Shown here piece after piece: positions 8,535 to 17,476 of a DNA stretch of 64,000 nucleotides; the stretch's first letter is position 1, and every line of letters begins with the position of its first letter. Source of the stretch: DATCKG01 sp036562385 (GTDB taxonomy: Bacteria > Bacillota > Sulfobacillia > Symbiobacteriales > Symbiobacteriaceae); NCBI GenBank assembly GCA_036562385.1, contig DATCKG010000099.1, forward strand, positions 1 through 64,000, read 5' to 3'. The notes under the pieces were generated by a model. That model saw only the letters and a program-made list of their open reading frames with translations. It ran no database searches and was not told the DNA's origin. The position numbers and the translations under genes are program-made.

Positions 8535-9308
8535 CTACTCTACCTCCAGATTCCAATCCCGCAACCGGTTCAATTGATCCAACCGCGTCAGGTCAAGCTG
8601 CATGGGGGTCACCGAGATGTACCCCGCTTCCACGGCCGCCACATCGGTGTCAGGCCCGTTGTCCAGTTCCATCACCTCGCCCGCCAACCAGTAGTAGACG
8701 CGCCCCCGGGGATCCACCCGCCGGTCCCACTGGTCCTTGTACCGGCGGCGCCCCATCCGGGTGATGCGGACTCCTTTGAGCTGTTCCCGGGAACACCCCG
8801 GGACGTTGACGTTCAGCAGCGTTCCTTCCGGCAGTCCCTCCTCCAGGACTTTCAGCGCCAGCCGGACCGTGAACCGTGCGGCAGGACCGTAGTCGGTACC
8901 AAACCGCACGTCCAGACTGCAGGCGATGGCCGGAATGCCCAGAATGGGCCCCTCCAGCGCAGCCGCCACCGTTCCGGAGTAAAACAGGTCGGTTCCCAGG
9001 TTGGCGCCGTGGTTGATTCCGGAGATTACCAAATCAGGGCGCCGGGGCAACAGCGCCTCGATGGCCAGCTTGGCGGAGTCCGCAGGCGTGCCGGTCACGG
9101 AGTAACAAGGGCTCTTGGCCCCCGGAATCTGCGCTTCCAACGGAAAGAGCGGGCGGTACATCGTGATCGCGTGTCCGCTGGCGCTGCGCTCCCGATCGGG
9201 CGCGACGCACCAGACCTCCAGGCCGTCGATCTTCTCCAGTTCCTGGCGCAGTGCGTGAAGCCCAGGGGCCAGGATTCCGTCATCGTTGGTGAGCAGAATC
9301 AGTGGCAC
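8535..9308 (-). CDS. surE: 5'-nucleotidase SurE
   Basis: This is a divalent-metal phosphatase acting on nucleoside 5'- and 3'-monophosphates. The 257-residue protein opens with the metal-binding LLTNDDG motif (D9, D10), then APDRERSASGHAIT, and the later SGINHGANLG motif supplying the Asn ligand. GTG start with AAGGGG 9 nt upstream. It sits between dinG and psd on the same strand and is probably co-transcribed. Confidence 0.96.
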   Translation of the reverse strand: MPLILLTNDDGILAPGLHALRQELEKIDGLEVWCVAPDRERSASGHAITMYRPLFPLEAQIPGAKSPCYSVTGTPADSAKLAIEALLPRRPDLVISGINHGANLGTDLFYSGTVAAALEGPILGIPAIACSLDVRFGTDYGPAARFTVRLALKVLEEGLPEGTLLNVNVPGCSREQLKGVRITRMGRRRYKDQWDRRVDPRGRVYYWLAGEVMELDNGPDTDVAAVEAGYISVTPMQLDLTRLDQLNRLRDWNLEVE

Positions 9309-9366
9309 CCGTCTGTTCCCCTTCCTGTACGTGATCCGGTGATAAACATAGTGTTACCTCTCGGGC

Positions 9367-12249
9367 TTACGCGCCGTCCTCCAGTTTCAGCCACCGAAGC
9401 GCCCGCTCGATGACCTGGGACTGGGGGCCCACGTAAATGGTGGGCCCCGGCAGCGAGCGCAGGAACTGCCGGCTGTAATAACTCCGACCTGGAGTGGCGC
9501 GGCTGTCCAGCACGATCACCACGCCGCGGTCGGAACGGGTGCGCACCAGGCGCCCGAACCCCTGCTTGAAGCGGATAATCGCCTGAGGAAGGCTGAGGTG
9601 GGCAAAACTGGAGAGCCCCCGCTGGTTGAGGTCCTCCATGCGCGCTTCCGTCACCGGATCATCCGGTGGCATAAACGGCAGGCGGACCATGATCACAGAG
9701 GTGAGCCCGTCTCCAGGGATGTCGACCCCCTCCCAGAAGGAAGCCGATCCAAACAGCACAGAACTGCCACTGGCCCGGAACTCCTCCACCAGCCGCCCCC
9801 GGGAGCCGTCCAGTCCCTGACCCAGCAGGCAGATCCCTTCTGCCTCCAGGTCCGGTTTCAGATCGGCATACACCTGCCTGAGCTGTCGGTGGCTGGTAAA
9901 AAGCACCAGGGTGCGCCCTCCGGCCCGGACCAGGTATTCCCTCAGGAATTCCTCCACCGCGCGGGTGAAATCCTGATCTGCCACATCCCGCGGGCTGGGC
10001 ATGTCATCGACAATACAAAATAATGCCTGTTGCCGGTACGCAAAGGGAGAAGCCACCACCTGCGTCGAAAGACGCCCGGCCGGCAATTCGGTAAGGCCCA
10101 GCCGCTCCATCACGTATTGGAAACTGCCGCCCACCGTCAGGGTGGCTGACGTCATCACCACCGAACGAAGCCGCTCAAAGAGCTGTTCCCTGAGGACATC
10201 TCCCACGTTGATGGGGGCGGAGCGCAGCACGACCCGGGGAGTTCCCCGACGTCCGGACACCTCCACCCAGGTCACATCCCCCTCGGCAGGCTCCAGCAGT
10301 ACACAGTCGATGGCCCTGGCGCTCTGCAGCAGGAGGGTGCTGTCCCGCTGGATCTCTTCCAGGAGCCGTTCCCTATCGGCCAGCGGCAGGCCCAGTTCCT
10401 CCACCGTTTCCCCCAGGGTCTGCAGGCCTTGGCCCAGCGCCCGGAGACGCCGGACCGCGTTGTCGCGAGCGGCCTCCAGCGCTGCCCACCAGGGACTGTT
10501 GCGTATATCGTCCCGGAGCCGTAGCGTCCGGGTCCCCTCCTCGTCGCCGCCCCCGGTCTCTGCCACCAGATCAGCCATCAGCCGGAAGAGGTCATCCAGG
10601 GCCTCCCGGGCCTTCTCCGTCAGATCGATCAGTTCCTCCAGCATATCCTCCGAGGGCAGGCCCACCGGCGGGCGGGCTGGAATCCGCTGCCCTTCGGGGA
10701 TCCGTCGCCGCAGAAGCGGCAACAGTCCCTGACCTGCGGAACGGTACAGGTGCATCAAGGTGGCCGTCAGTTCCCAGTTCTCCAACCGAATCCCCAGGTT
10801 CTGGGTGGCCACGGCCTCCAGATGATGCGCCTCATCCACCACCAGATGGCGGAATGGCGGGAGCAGTTCGTTGCCGGTGCTGATATCCGCCATCACCAGG
10901 GCGTGATTCAACACCAGGATATCCGCCTCCCGGGCGCGCCGGCGGGCCCGGAACGCGAAGCAGTGGCTGCGAAACCAGCGGCACCGGGGACCCAGGCAGG
11001 TTTCGGTCTCGCTCTGGACCTGCTCCCACCATCGTTCCTGTTCAAAGGAAAGGTTCAGCTCCGATTTGTCCCCGGTGGTCGTGTGAGCCAACCAGGAGGC
11101 CAGACGGGCGTGGAAAACCCGTTCCTCCAGCGAGGTGAGAAAGTCAGCGCCGGTAGCCGCCTCTTCCCATTTGCGCAGGCAAATCAGATTCGAGCGCCCC
11201 TTGACCAGGGCAGCGGTAAAGCCCTCCAGCGGGGTCCCCTGAAGGGCCTCTCGGAGAAAGGGGATGTCCTTGTTCCAGAGCTGCTCCTGCAGGTTGATGG
11301 TGTGGGTTGAGATGGCAACCTTTTCACGGTTCTGCCGGGCCCAGGCGATGGCCGGGATCAGGTAGGCCAGCGACTTGCCGGTTCCCGTTCCCGCTTCCAC
11401 CAGCAGGTGCTGACCCTGGTTCAACGCGGCGGTGACCGCCTCGGCCATCTGAAGCTGCTGAGGCCGGTGCTCATAACTGGGAAACGCCTCGGCCACCACG
11501 CCTCCGGGTCCCAGCAGCTGTGCAACCAACCCCGCAGGCAGCGGCGAGGGTTCGCCTGGCGGGTCCTCCTCTTCGGACCGGTGCAGCGGCTCGGCACTGG
11601 GCTTGATCCACTCCATGATGGAAACGGGCTTCTCGCCGGCCGCTTCCCGGGCCTCGTAAACGGCGCGGAACAGCGGCGCCAGCGGCCATGCGGCCGGTTC
11701 CGTGACGTTCAGAATAAACCGGAGCAGCCCCATTTCCATCCGCTGAATCTCCGCGATCAGGGCCACCAGCAGCCTGCCGCAGGCCCGCGCGTCGTCCTCC
11801 GCCCGGTGATGCCGCTGCACCGGAATCTGCAGCACATTCACCAGGGTCTCCAGCCGGTGGTCAGGTGCCGTGGGCAGCACCACCTGGGCCAGTTCCATGG
11901 TGTCGTAAAAGGGATTCGGCAGGTCCCGTCCTGCCCTCGCAAAGCCTGCTCTCAGAAAGGCAGCGTCGAAGCCGGCGTTGTGGGCAACGAGCGGCAGGTC
12001 CCCGATGAACTCCATGAGGGCCGGCAAGACCTCCCGCAGCCTCGGCTTGCCGGCCAGCGCCTCCGGTGTAATGCCGGTCAGGTGCTGTACACGCACAGAC
12101 AAGGGCCGCCCTGGATCGATCAACTGGGAGAAGGTGGCGACCTCCCGTCCCTGCTCGAACCGGACAGCCCCAATCTCGATGATCTCATCTGTGAAGGGGT
12201 CCAGGCCGGTGGTTTCCAGGTCAATGGCAACAAAGGAGAGCAGCCCCAT
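9367..12249 (-). CDS. dinG: DinG-family ATP-dependent helicase with an N-terminal DnaQ-type exonuclease domain
   Basis: This is a 960-residue protein. Residues 4-170 are a 3'-5' exonuclease domain with DLETTG (Asp10, Glu12), HNAGFD and a late H-x4-D (HHRAEDDA). After a linker comes a superfamily 2 helicase with Walker A (GTGTGKS), VVDEAHH, and a C-terminal helicase half. This is the Firmicute exonuclease-helicase layout. Four cysteines sit between motif Ia and the DEAH box (NLICL, then ETCLGPRCRWFRSHCF), which is the spacing of the XPD/DinG 4Fe-4S domain. The ATG at 12249 follows AAAGGGGGG. The likely role is resolving DNA structures in repair. Confidence 0.93.
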   Translation of the reverse strand: MGLLSFVAIDLETTGLDPFTDEIIEIGAVRFEQGREVATFSQLIDPGRPLSVRVQHLTGITPEALAGKPRLREVLPALMEFIGDLPLVAHNAGFDAAFLRAGFARAGRDLPNPFYDTMELAQVVLPTAPDHRLETLVNVLQIPVQRHHRAEDDARACGRLLVALIAEIQRMEMGLLRFILNVTEPAAWPLAPLFRAVYEAREAAGEKPVSIMEWIKPSAEPLHRSEEEDPPGEPSPLPAGLVAQLLGPGGVVAEAFPSYEHRPQQLQMAEAVTAALNQGQHLLVEAGTGTGKSLAYLIPAIAWARQNREKVAISTHTINLQEQLWNKDIPFLREALQGTPLEGFTAALVKGRSNLICLRKWEEAATGADFLTSLEERVFHARLASWLAHTTTGDKSELNLSFEQERWWEQVQSETETCLGPRCRWFRSHCFAFRARRRAREADILVLNHALVMADISTGNELLPPFRHLVVDEAHHLEAVATQNLGIRLENWELTATLMHLYRSAGQGLLPLLRRRIPEGQRIPARPPVGLPSEDMLEELIDLTEKAREALDDLFRLMADLVAETGGGDEEGTRTLRLRDDIRNSPWWAALEAARDNAVRRLRALGQGLQTLGETVEELGLPLADRERLLEEIQRDSTLLLQSARAIDCVLLEPAEGDVTWVEVSGRRGTPRVVLRSAPINVGDVLREQLFERLRSVVMTSATLTVGGSFQYVMERLGLTELPAGRLSTQVVASPFAYRQQALFCIVDDMPSPRDVADQDFTRAVEEFLREYLVRAGGRTLVLFTSHRQLRQVYADLKPDLEAEGICLLGQGLDGSRGRLVEEFRASGSSVLFGSASFWEGVDIPGDGLTSVIMVRLPFMPPDDPVTEARMEDLNQRGLSSFAHLSLPQAIIRFKQGFGRLVRTRSDRGVVIVLDSRATPGRSYYSRQFLRSLPGPTIYVGPQSQVIERALRWLKLEDGA

Positions 12250-12348
12250 CCGGGCTGATCCCCCCTTTCTCCGGTGCTGTGGCAACCCGGTCGGGCTATG
12301 GCTAGATCATTCGTTGTATGGGGCGTCGAATCCTGTTCCTTGAGTCAC

Positions 12349-12771
12349 TTAATCAAAACGATCCCACAGCCAGTTGACCAGGCCCCCGGAGAGCACAAAG
12401 GGCAGGGCAAACGGTGCTGCGGCAGGCCAGGCTCGCCTCAAGCCTCCAGCCAGTCCTCCCCAGTGATCGGCATGCATGGACAGGATGACGGTGATGCCGA
12501 TCAGGACCACCAGTCCCCCGGCCAGTGCCCCGGCCACCGGGCTGGGCAGCCGGGACAGGTGCACCGCAGCCCGAGCGGCCAACAGGGTCAGCACGGCCAT
12601 CAGGGCAAAGAAGGAGACCACATTCCAGAAGCCCGGCTCTGCCATGAAGCTGAGCAGGGACCGCCAATACCCATCGCCCCCCTCGTACCAGTAGGCCGTC
12701 AGCAAGAAGCCCGACAGCGAAAGCACCAGAGCGGTAAAGCTGCACGACAGAAAGCGCGCCCAGCGCGGCAT
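12349..12771 (-). CDS. Small multi-pass membrane protein, unknown
   Basis: This is a 140-residue protein with four hydrophobic helices (about 7-27, 45-62, 75-93, 108-135) and no family I recognise. The ATG at 12771 has an AGGGGGG site 8 nt upstream. The frame stays open much further upstream, antisense to comB, but that part is a shadow. The gene ends 99 bp upstream of dinG and shares its direction. Confidence 0.65.
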   Translation of the reverse strand: MPRWARFLSCSFTALVLSLSGFLLTAYWYEGGDGYWRSLLSFMAEPGFWNVVSFFALMAVLTLLAARAAVHLSRLPSPVAGALAGGLVVLIGITVILSMHADHWGGLAGGLRRAWPAAAPFALPFVLSGGLVNWLWDRFD

Positions 12772-12915
12772 ACCGGCATCCCCCCTTGCCAGTCTATGGC
12801 CCCGTGAGGACCGGCAGACTAAAACAGAAGTGGGTACTAGTCCCTCCGGGGACTGGTGTCCTATAGACCTGTCCCGTATACTCGGGGGGTGGAAATGAGG
12901 AAAGGGGGCCTGAAG

Positions 12916-13647
12916 GTGCGGGTTGACGTCTATCCTACGGTGGTGAACATACCGGATACCGCAGAACTGGCGGGCCGGACAGCGGTGGTGATTGATGCCC
13001 TGCGAGCCACCACCACCATTGTCACCGCCCTGGGCAACGGCGCCGACGCCGTGGTGCCGATGCTGACGCCGGAAGAGGCCTTTGAGGCGGCCCGGGAGCA
13101 CCCGGAACGGCGGTTTGTCCTGGGGGGTGAACGGAAGGGTGTTCGGATTCCCGGGTTTGACCTCGGCAATTCGCCCCTGGAGTACACGCCTGCCCAGGTG
13201 AAGGGTCGGACGGTTCTCTTTACCACCACCAACGGCACCCGGGCGATCCGCCGGGCTGCGGGGGCCGACCGGGTCTACGTGGCCAGTTTTCTCAATGCCC
13301 CGGCCGTGGCCGAGGCGCTCGTGCGGCAGGGCAAGGATGTGGCCATCTGCTGCGCCGGCAGCCATGATCAGTTCAGCCTCGAGGACACCGGATGTGCAGG
13401 TGCAATCCTGGCCTTTCTGGACCGCTCGGGCTCCCGCTTCGCCACCAACGATCTGGGCTGGGTGGCGCTGGAACTGTATCGCCGGTTTGAAGGGCGTCTG
13501 GAGGAGATATTCCGCCTCTCGGAACACGGCCAGTTGCTGATCCGTCTCGGAATGGAGGCAGATCTCGGGTTCTGTGCGCAACTGGGCGTTTCCACCTTGG
13601 TTCCCGTCTACGAGGATGGCCGGGTGATCCTGCCCGAAGCGAACTGA
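12916..13647 (+). CDS. comB: 2-phosphosulfolactate phosphatase
   Basis: ComB hydrolyses 2-phospho-3-sulfolactate to sulfolactate, an archaeal coenzyme M precursor that is also stored in Bacillus spores. The 243-residue protein begins with the family pattern VRVDVYPTVV and carries VIDALRATTTIVTAL, GGERKG, FDLGNSP and TTTNGT, all typical ComB blocks. The GTG at 12916 aligns with family N-termini and follows AAAGGGGG; an ATG at 12895 behind GGGGGG is an alternative. No phosphosulfolactate synthase (ComA) gene is in the window. Confidence 0.92.
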   Translation: MRVDVYPTVVNIPDTAELAGRTAVVIDALRATTTIVTALGNGADAVVPMLTPEEAFEAAREHPERRFVLGGERKGVRIPGFDLGNSPLEYTPAQVKGRTVLFTTTNGTRAIRRAAGADRVYVASFLNAPAVAEALVRQGKDVAICCAGSHDQFSLEDTGCAGAILAFLDRSGSRFATNDLGWVALELYRRFEGRLEEIFRLSEHGQLLIRLGMEADLGFCAQLGVSTLVPVYEDGRVILPEAN

Positions 13648-13651
13648 AATG

Positions 13652-13682
13652 GCCGCCGGGTACAGTGCCCGGCGGCTTTGTT
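13652..13682 (+). terminator. Terminator of comB, possibly bidirectional
   Basis: A perfect 9-bp GC stem (13652-13660 with 13668-13676) is followed by TTTGTT on plus, 4 nt after the comB stop. It separates comB from the convergent YlbF-family gene and may serve both. Confidence 0.8.
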
Positions 13683-13690
13683 CCTTACAT

Positions 13691-14035
13691 TTATTTGAGC
13701 GGAATGTCCGCCTCGATGGCGTCGGCGATGATCTTCTGGATGTCCTGCAGCAGCACGGCGAGGCGCTGCTCCGCCATGAGGTATTCGCGGACGTCCGGGT
13801 CGGTCTGGATGATGTTATAAAGCCGCTGCAGCCCTTCTTTCTGCTCCTCCGTCGGTTCCTTGCCCTGCAAGGCCTGCGACTGGAGTTCCAGCTGCTTCTT
13901 GTGGAAGTCGGCCACCATCTGCTCCGCTGCCGGCTTTCCCTTGATCTTTGCCCTGGCTGCCTGGAACGCCTTGTTCTCCGGGCACTCTTTCAAGGCTCTG
14001 GCGAGATTGTGCGCGTAGTCATATACGTTGACCAT
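13691..14035 (-). CDS. YlbF/YheA family (UPF0342) regulator
   Basis: This is a 114-residue, highly charged all-helical protein. The N-terminus (VNVYDYAHNLARALKE) and the QADPDVREYLMAEQRL-like helix match the YheA/YmcA/YlbF family. In Bacillus, the YlbF and YmcA members work with YaaT and RNase Y to direct mRNA processing. This copy is most like YheA (UPF0342), whose role is less clear. The ATG at 14035 has GGAGGTG 7 nt upstream. RNase Y is encoded elsewhere in this window (39695-41248). Confidence 0.85.
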   Translation of the reverse strand: MVNVYDYAHNLARALKECPENKAFQAARAKIKGKPAAEQMVADFHKKQLELQSQALQGKEPTEEQKEGLQRLYNIIQTDPDVREYLMAEQRLAVLLQDIQKIIADAIEADIPLK

Positions 14036-14091
14036 GGCCCAACACCTCCGCATGGAAGGTTTCGCCGCACCGCGTCCAATCCCTCCGGACC

Positions 14092-15078
14092 TTACCAGCC
14101 GGAAGCGGCCCCTCTGCGGACATACAGGTGCGAAACGAACTCCCGCTGCCCCCCTCCGGAAGGGGAAGCCGACAGCAAGAGCCGGGAGACCAGCAGGCGC
14201 CCTCCGTCCGGCGAAAAGCGCGGATGAAAATAGAGGGCACCGGGCTCATCGGCCACCACCTGTCGCGTGGTATGGCGCTCCAGGTCCATCACGTAGATGC
14301 CCGTGCGCTGGCGGGGATTGCGGTAAACGAGGAGGCGGCCGGTGCTGTCCAGGGCCGGCATGATGCCGCCGCCCCGGGTCAGCTGCTCCGGCACTGCACC
14401 AGCTGTATGCAGGGGAAGCAACCAGAGATCGTACTGGGCGCCACCTGTCTTCCGCCCCGCGCCGAAAATGGCCGTCCGGCCGTCCCCGCTAATGGCGAGG
14501 CCGCCGGGGAGCAGATCCCAGCTACTGTCCAGTTCCAGGACCGGTTCCGCCTTTCGCCGGGTCACGTCCAGGCGCTTCAGCCGAGTCGCCGTGGTGTAGT
14601 ACAGGGACTGCCCGTCCGGAGCCCACGCCAGGGCGCCGATGGGCTCCGCCTCCCGGATCAGTTCCCGCTCCGGACCGCCCCGCAGGTTCAGCAGCAGGAT
14701 CCCGGCCTCCGACCGGTCGGGACTGAAGCGGATCCAGGCGATTTTACCGCCTTGCGGATGCCAGGCCGGAGCGGTATCCCACATTCCTTCCCGGCGGGTC
14801 AGGGCCCGACCCTCGCCGCCCCGGGCCGGCATCACCCAGATCTGTCCGTTGCGCATGAAGGCGATCTGCTTTCCATCGGGCGACCAGCTTCCGAACCCGT
14901 CCAGCACCGAACCGGCCGTCAGGGCCGTAAGCCCCCCTCCGGCCCGACCGACTGCCGCCCGGGCGCCGGTGAGCGCCGCCTCCGCATCCCACAGGACCAA
15001 CCAGAGGAGCCCCATCCATCCCAAAGCCAGCATCAGGGCATAGGTCCGTCGCCGCAGCCGCTTCACCCCCTGTCCCAC
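14092..15078 (-). CDS. Membrane-anchored TolB-like beta-propeller protein
   Basis: This is a 328-residue protein with one N-terminal membrane helix (about 12-32) followed by PD40/WD40-like blades with repeated WSPDGKQIAF, WHPQGGKIAW, WAPDGQSLYY and FSPDGGRLLV motifs. It is probably anchored outside the membrane as a binding scaffold. GTG start behind AAGGAAGGG. No enzyme domain is visible, and the partner is unknown. Confidence 0.75.
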   Translation of the reverse strand: MGQGVKRLRRRTYALMLALGWMGLLWLVLWDAEAALTGARAAVGRAGGGLTALTAGSVLDGFGSWSPDGKQIAFMRNGQIWVMPARGGEGRALTRREGMWDTAPAWHPQGGKIAWIRFSPDRSEAGILLLNLRGGPERELIREAEPIGALAWAPDGQSLYYTTATRLKRLDVTRRKAEPVLELDSSWDLLPGGLAISGDGRTAIFGAGRKTGGAQYDLWLLPLHTAGAVPEQLTRGGGIMPALDSTGRLLVYRNPRQRTGIYVMDLERHTTRQVVADEPGALYFHPRFSPDGGRLLVSRLLLSASPSGGGQREFVSHLYVRRGAASGW

Positions 15079-15194
15079 GCCTGCCCTTCCTTCCGCCTGG
15101 GGCAGCCTATTCGGACAAAACCCCGGGTATACTAGCCCGTCCCCTTCCGACGTACCATGTCCCAGGGCGGGTGTGCGGAAACGGGGGGAGTCGG

Positions 15195-15755
15195 GTGGAC
15201 CAGGCGGTGCTGATGCTGGCGGTGACCGGCCTGACCCTGGGAATCCTCTGGCTGGGGGGACGTCCTGTCCGGTCGGTGCGCCGCCTGCTCCTGCGCCCGG
15301 CGCTCCTGGCGCTCCTGGGCATCTTCCTGCTCATCCTCGCCGCCGGCTTCGGCGTGCGCTGGCCCCTTGGACTGGCTGCGGCTGCCGCTGCGGCGGCGTT
15401 GGCCGAAGCCTACGGCGGCATCTATCATCTGGTCCGCACCGCCAGCCGGAACGACAGCGTCGCCCGGCAGGTGCGCCTCTGCCTTCTGTGGCTGGCCGTC
15501 ACCCTTCTGAATCTCACCCTCTTGAACCTGAGCGCTTCGGTGGCCTATCCGGGCACCTTCCGGTCCGGAGGCCAGATCGCCACCCACCTGGACGTGGTTT
15601 ACCTGACACTGCTGACCTTCACCTCGGTGGGATACGGCGACGTGATCCCCGGCAGCCCCCTGGGCCAGATTCTGATGATGCTCACCAGCCTGGCGGGGCT
15701 CCTGTACGCCACCCTCCTGGCCACCGCCCTGTACCATACCATGCGGGAGCACTGA
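15195..15755 (+). CDS. Two-helix potassium channel protein
   Basis: This is a 186-residue membrane protein. The C-terminal half holds the pore loop with the K+ selectivity filter TSVGYGD, flanked by two helices (about 98-116 and 155-180), the Ion_trans_2 layout. Two further helices precede it (about 4-22 and 36-70). There is no RCK/TrkA regulatory domain. The GTG at 15195 has GGGGGGAG 4 nt upstream. It is divergent from the TolB-like gene and about 70 bp upstream of the amidohydrolase gene. Confidence 0.88.
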   Translation: MDQAVLMLAVTGLTLGILWLGGRPVRSVRRLLLRPALLALLGIFLLILAAGFGVRWPLGLAAAAAAAALAEAYGGIYHLVRTASRNDSVARQVRLCLLWLAVTLLNLTLLNLSASVAYPGTFRSGGQIATHLDVVYLTLLTFTSVGYGDVIPGSPLGQILMMLTSLAGLLYATLLATALYHTMREH

Positions 15756-15828
15756 CCGCACCGGCTCCGACAGGATTTGTCAGCAGGAATCTGGAATGCA
15801 GTCAGGTACCTGACAGGGAGGGAATGCA

Positions 15829-17430
15829 GTGCCGGCCGACGTGATTTTCCGCAACGGATCCATTTACATCGAGCCCGGCGTGAGGGCGGAGGCCCTCGCC
15901 ATCCGAGGGGGTCAGGTCCTGGCGGCCGGCTCCGAATCTGAGGTGATGCACACCCTGGGACCCGGCACCCGGGTAATCGACCTGGCCGGGCGGGCGGTGG
16001 TTCCCGGGCTGACGGACTCCCATCTGCACCTGCTGGCCCACGGCCTGGCCCTCCAGGACGTGGACCTCGGCACCGCGGCGGACCTGCCGGAGGCGCTGGC
16101 GCGGATCCGGCAGCGGGCGTCCGCCCTGCCGGAAGGGGAATGGATTCTCGCCCGGGGCATGCGGGAGGACCGCTGGCCCGAGGGCCGCCTGCCTACCCGC
16201 CGGGACTTGGACCAGGTGGCACCCCGCCACCCGGTGGTGGTCTTGCGAGCCTGCCTGCACGTCTGTGTGGCCAACACCACGGCGCTGCAGAAAGCCGGTA
16301 TCACCCCGGAGACGGCGGACCCACCCGGCGGGCAGATCGACCGGGACGAGGCCGGAAAGCCCACCGGGGTGCTCCGGGAGATGGCAGTGGAACTGGTGAC
16401 GAAGCAGATCCCCCCGCCCACCTTCGCACAGATGAGGGCCGCCCTGGCCGCCGCTGTTCAGGACGCGGCCCGCCACGGCATCACGGAAGTGCACAGCGAC
16501 GACGTCCGGCAGGCGGGGAACTTCGACACCGCCTGGCGCCTGTGGAACACGGTGGCCGGGCCGGAGGCCTTTCCCCTGCGGGCGTACCTGCTGGTCTCCT
16601 GGGAGGCCTACGAAGAGTACCGGGAAAGCGGCCTGAAGCGGGGAGATGGCAACGGGTGGGTGCGAGCCGGTCCGGTCAAGCTGTTTGCCGATGGCTCCCT
16701 GGGAGGCCGCACCGCGCTTCTCCGGGAGCCCTATGCGGACGCACCCCACAGCCGCGGCATCGCCGTCCTTCCACCGGCAGAGCTGTCCGCCTTCGTGGCT
16801 CGCTGCCACCGGGACGGCCACCAGGTGGCCTGTCACTGCATTGGCGACGAAGCCATCGACCGTTTTCTGGATGCAGTGGAGGCGGCAGATCGCCAGCACC
16901 CCCGCCCCGACCACCGGCACCGGGTGATCCACGCGCTGGTCTGCCCCCCGGATCTGCAGCGCCGGATGGCCGGCCTCGGGGTGGTCGCGGATATCCAGCC
17001 CCGCTTCATTCCGTCGGACGCATCGTTCTTCGAGGACCGCCTGGGACCGGACCGAGCCCGCTGGTTCGGCCCGTGGAACAGCCTGATCCGCCTGGGCATC
17101 CCCTGCTGCGGCGGTTCCGACTGCCCCGTGGAACCCCTGCACATGCCCTGGCACCTCCATGCTGCGCGGACGCGCCAGGGGCTGGACGGAACGCCCCCGG
17201 AGGGCTGGAACCCGTCGGAACGGCTGAGCGTGACGGAGGCGCTTGCCCTCTACACCACCGGTGCGGCCTTCGCCTCCTTTGCGGAACAACGCCGGGGACG
17301 CCTTCTGCCCGGGATGGATGCCGATCTGGTGGTGCTGGACCGGGATCCCCACCGGGCGGCCCCCGGGGAACTGAAGGACTTGCAGATCCACCTCACGCTG
17401 GTAGGCGGCCGGGTTGCCTACGAAGCCTAA
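15829..17430 (+). CDS. YtcJ-type metal-dependent amidohydrolase
   Basis: This is a 533-residue amidohydrolase family 3 protein. It has an N-terminal beta-sandwich part, the metal-binding DSHLHL motif near residue 64, an LFADGSLGGRTALL block, CHCIGDEAID, HRVIHALV and GGSDCPVE, and a C-terminal LLPGMDADLVVLD return to the sandwich. These are typical of the YtcJ group, whose substrates are mostly unknown. GTG start with GGGAGGG 6 nt upstream. No signal peptide, so it is cytosolic. Confidence 0.9.
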   Translation: MPADVIFRNGSIYIEPGVRAEALAIRGGQVLAAGSESEVMHTLGPGTRVIDLAGRAVVPGLTDSHLHLLAHGLALQDVDLGTAADLPEALARIRQRASALPEGEWILARGMREDRWPEGRLPTRRDLDQVAPRHPVVVLRACLHVCVANTTALQKAGITPETADPPGGQIDRDEAGKPTGVLREMAVELVTKQIPPPTFAQMRAALAAAVQDAARHGITEVHSDDVRQAGNFDTAWRLWNTVAGPEAFPLRAYLLVSWEAYEEYRESGLKRGDGNGWVRAGPVKLFADGSLGGRTALLREPYADAPHSRGIAVLPPAELSAFVARCHRDGHQVACHCIGDEAIDRFLDAVEAADRQHPRPDHRHRVIHALVCPPDLQRRMAGLGVVADIQPRFIPSDASFFEDRLGPDRARWFGPWNSLIRLGIPCCGGSDCPVEPLHMPWHLHAARTRQGLDGTPPEGWNPSERLSVTEALALYTTGAAFASFAEQRRGRLLPGMDADLVVLDRDPHRAAPGELKDLQIHLTLVGGRVAYEA

Positions 17431-17437
17431 GAAGATC

Positions 17438-17476
17438 GCCCCCGCTGGCCCGTAAAGACCAGCGGGGGCAGTCTTT
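17438..17476. terminator. Bidirectional terminator between the amidohydrolase and mtaD
   Basis: A perfect 11-bp GC stem (17438-17448 with 17459-17469) is followed by AGTCTTTAT on plus. It lies between two convergent genes and could end both. Confidence 0.75.

Noticed and set aside
12349..13581. 410-codon minus-strand frame over comB
   Set aside because: Only its last 140 codons (from 12771) look like protein. The upstream part is antisense to comB and has no start signal.
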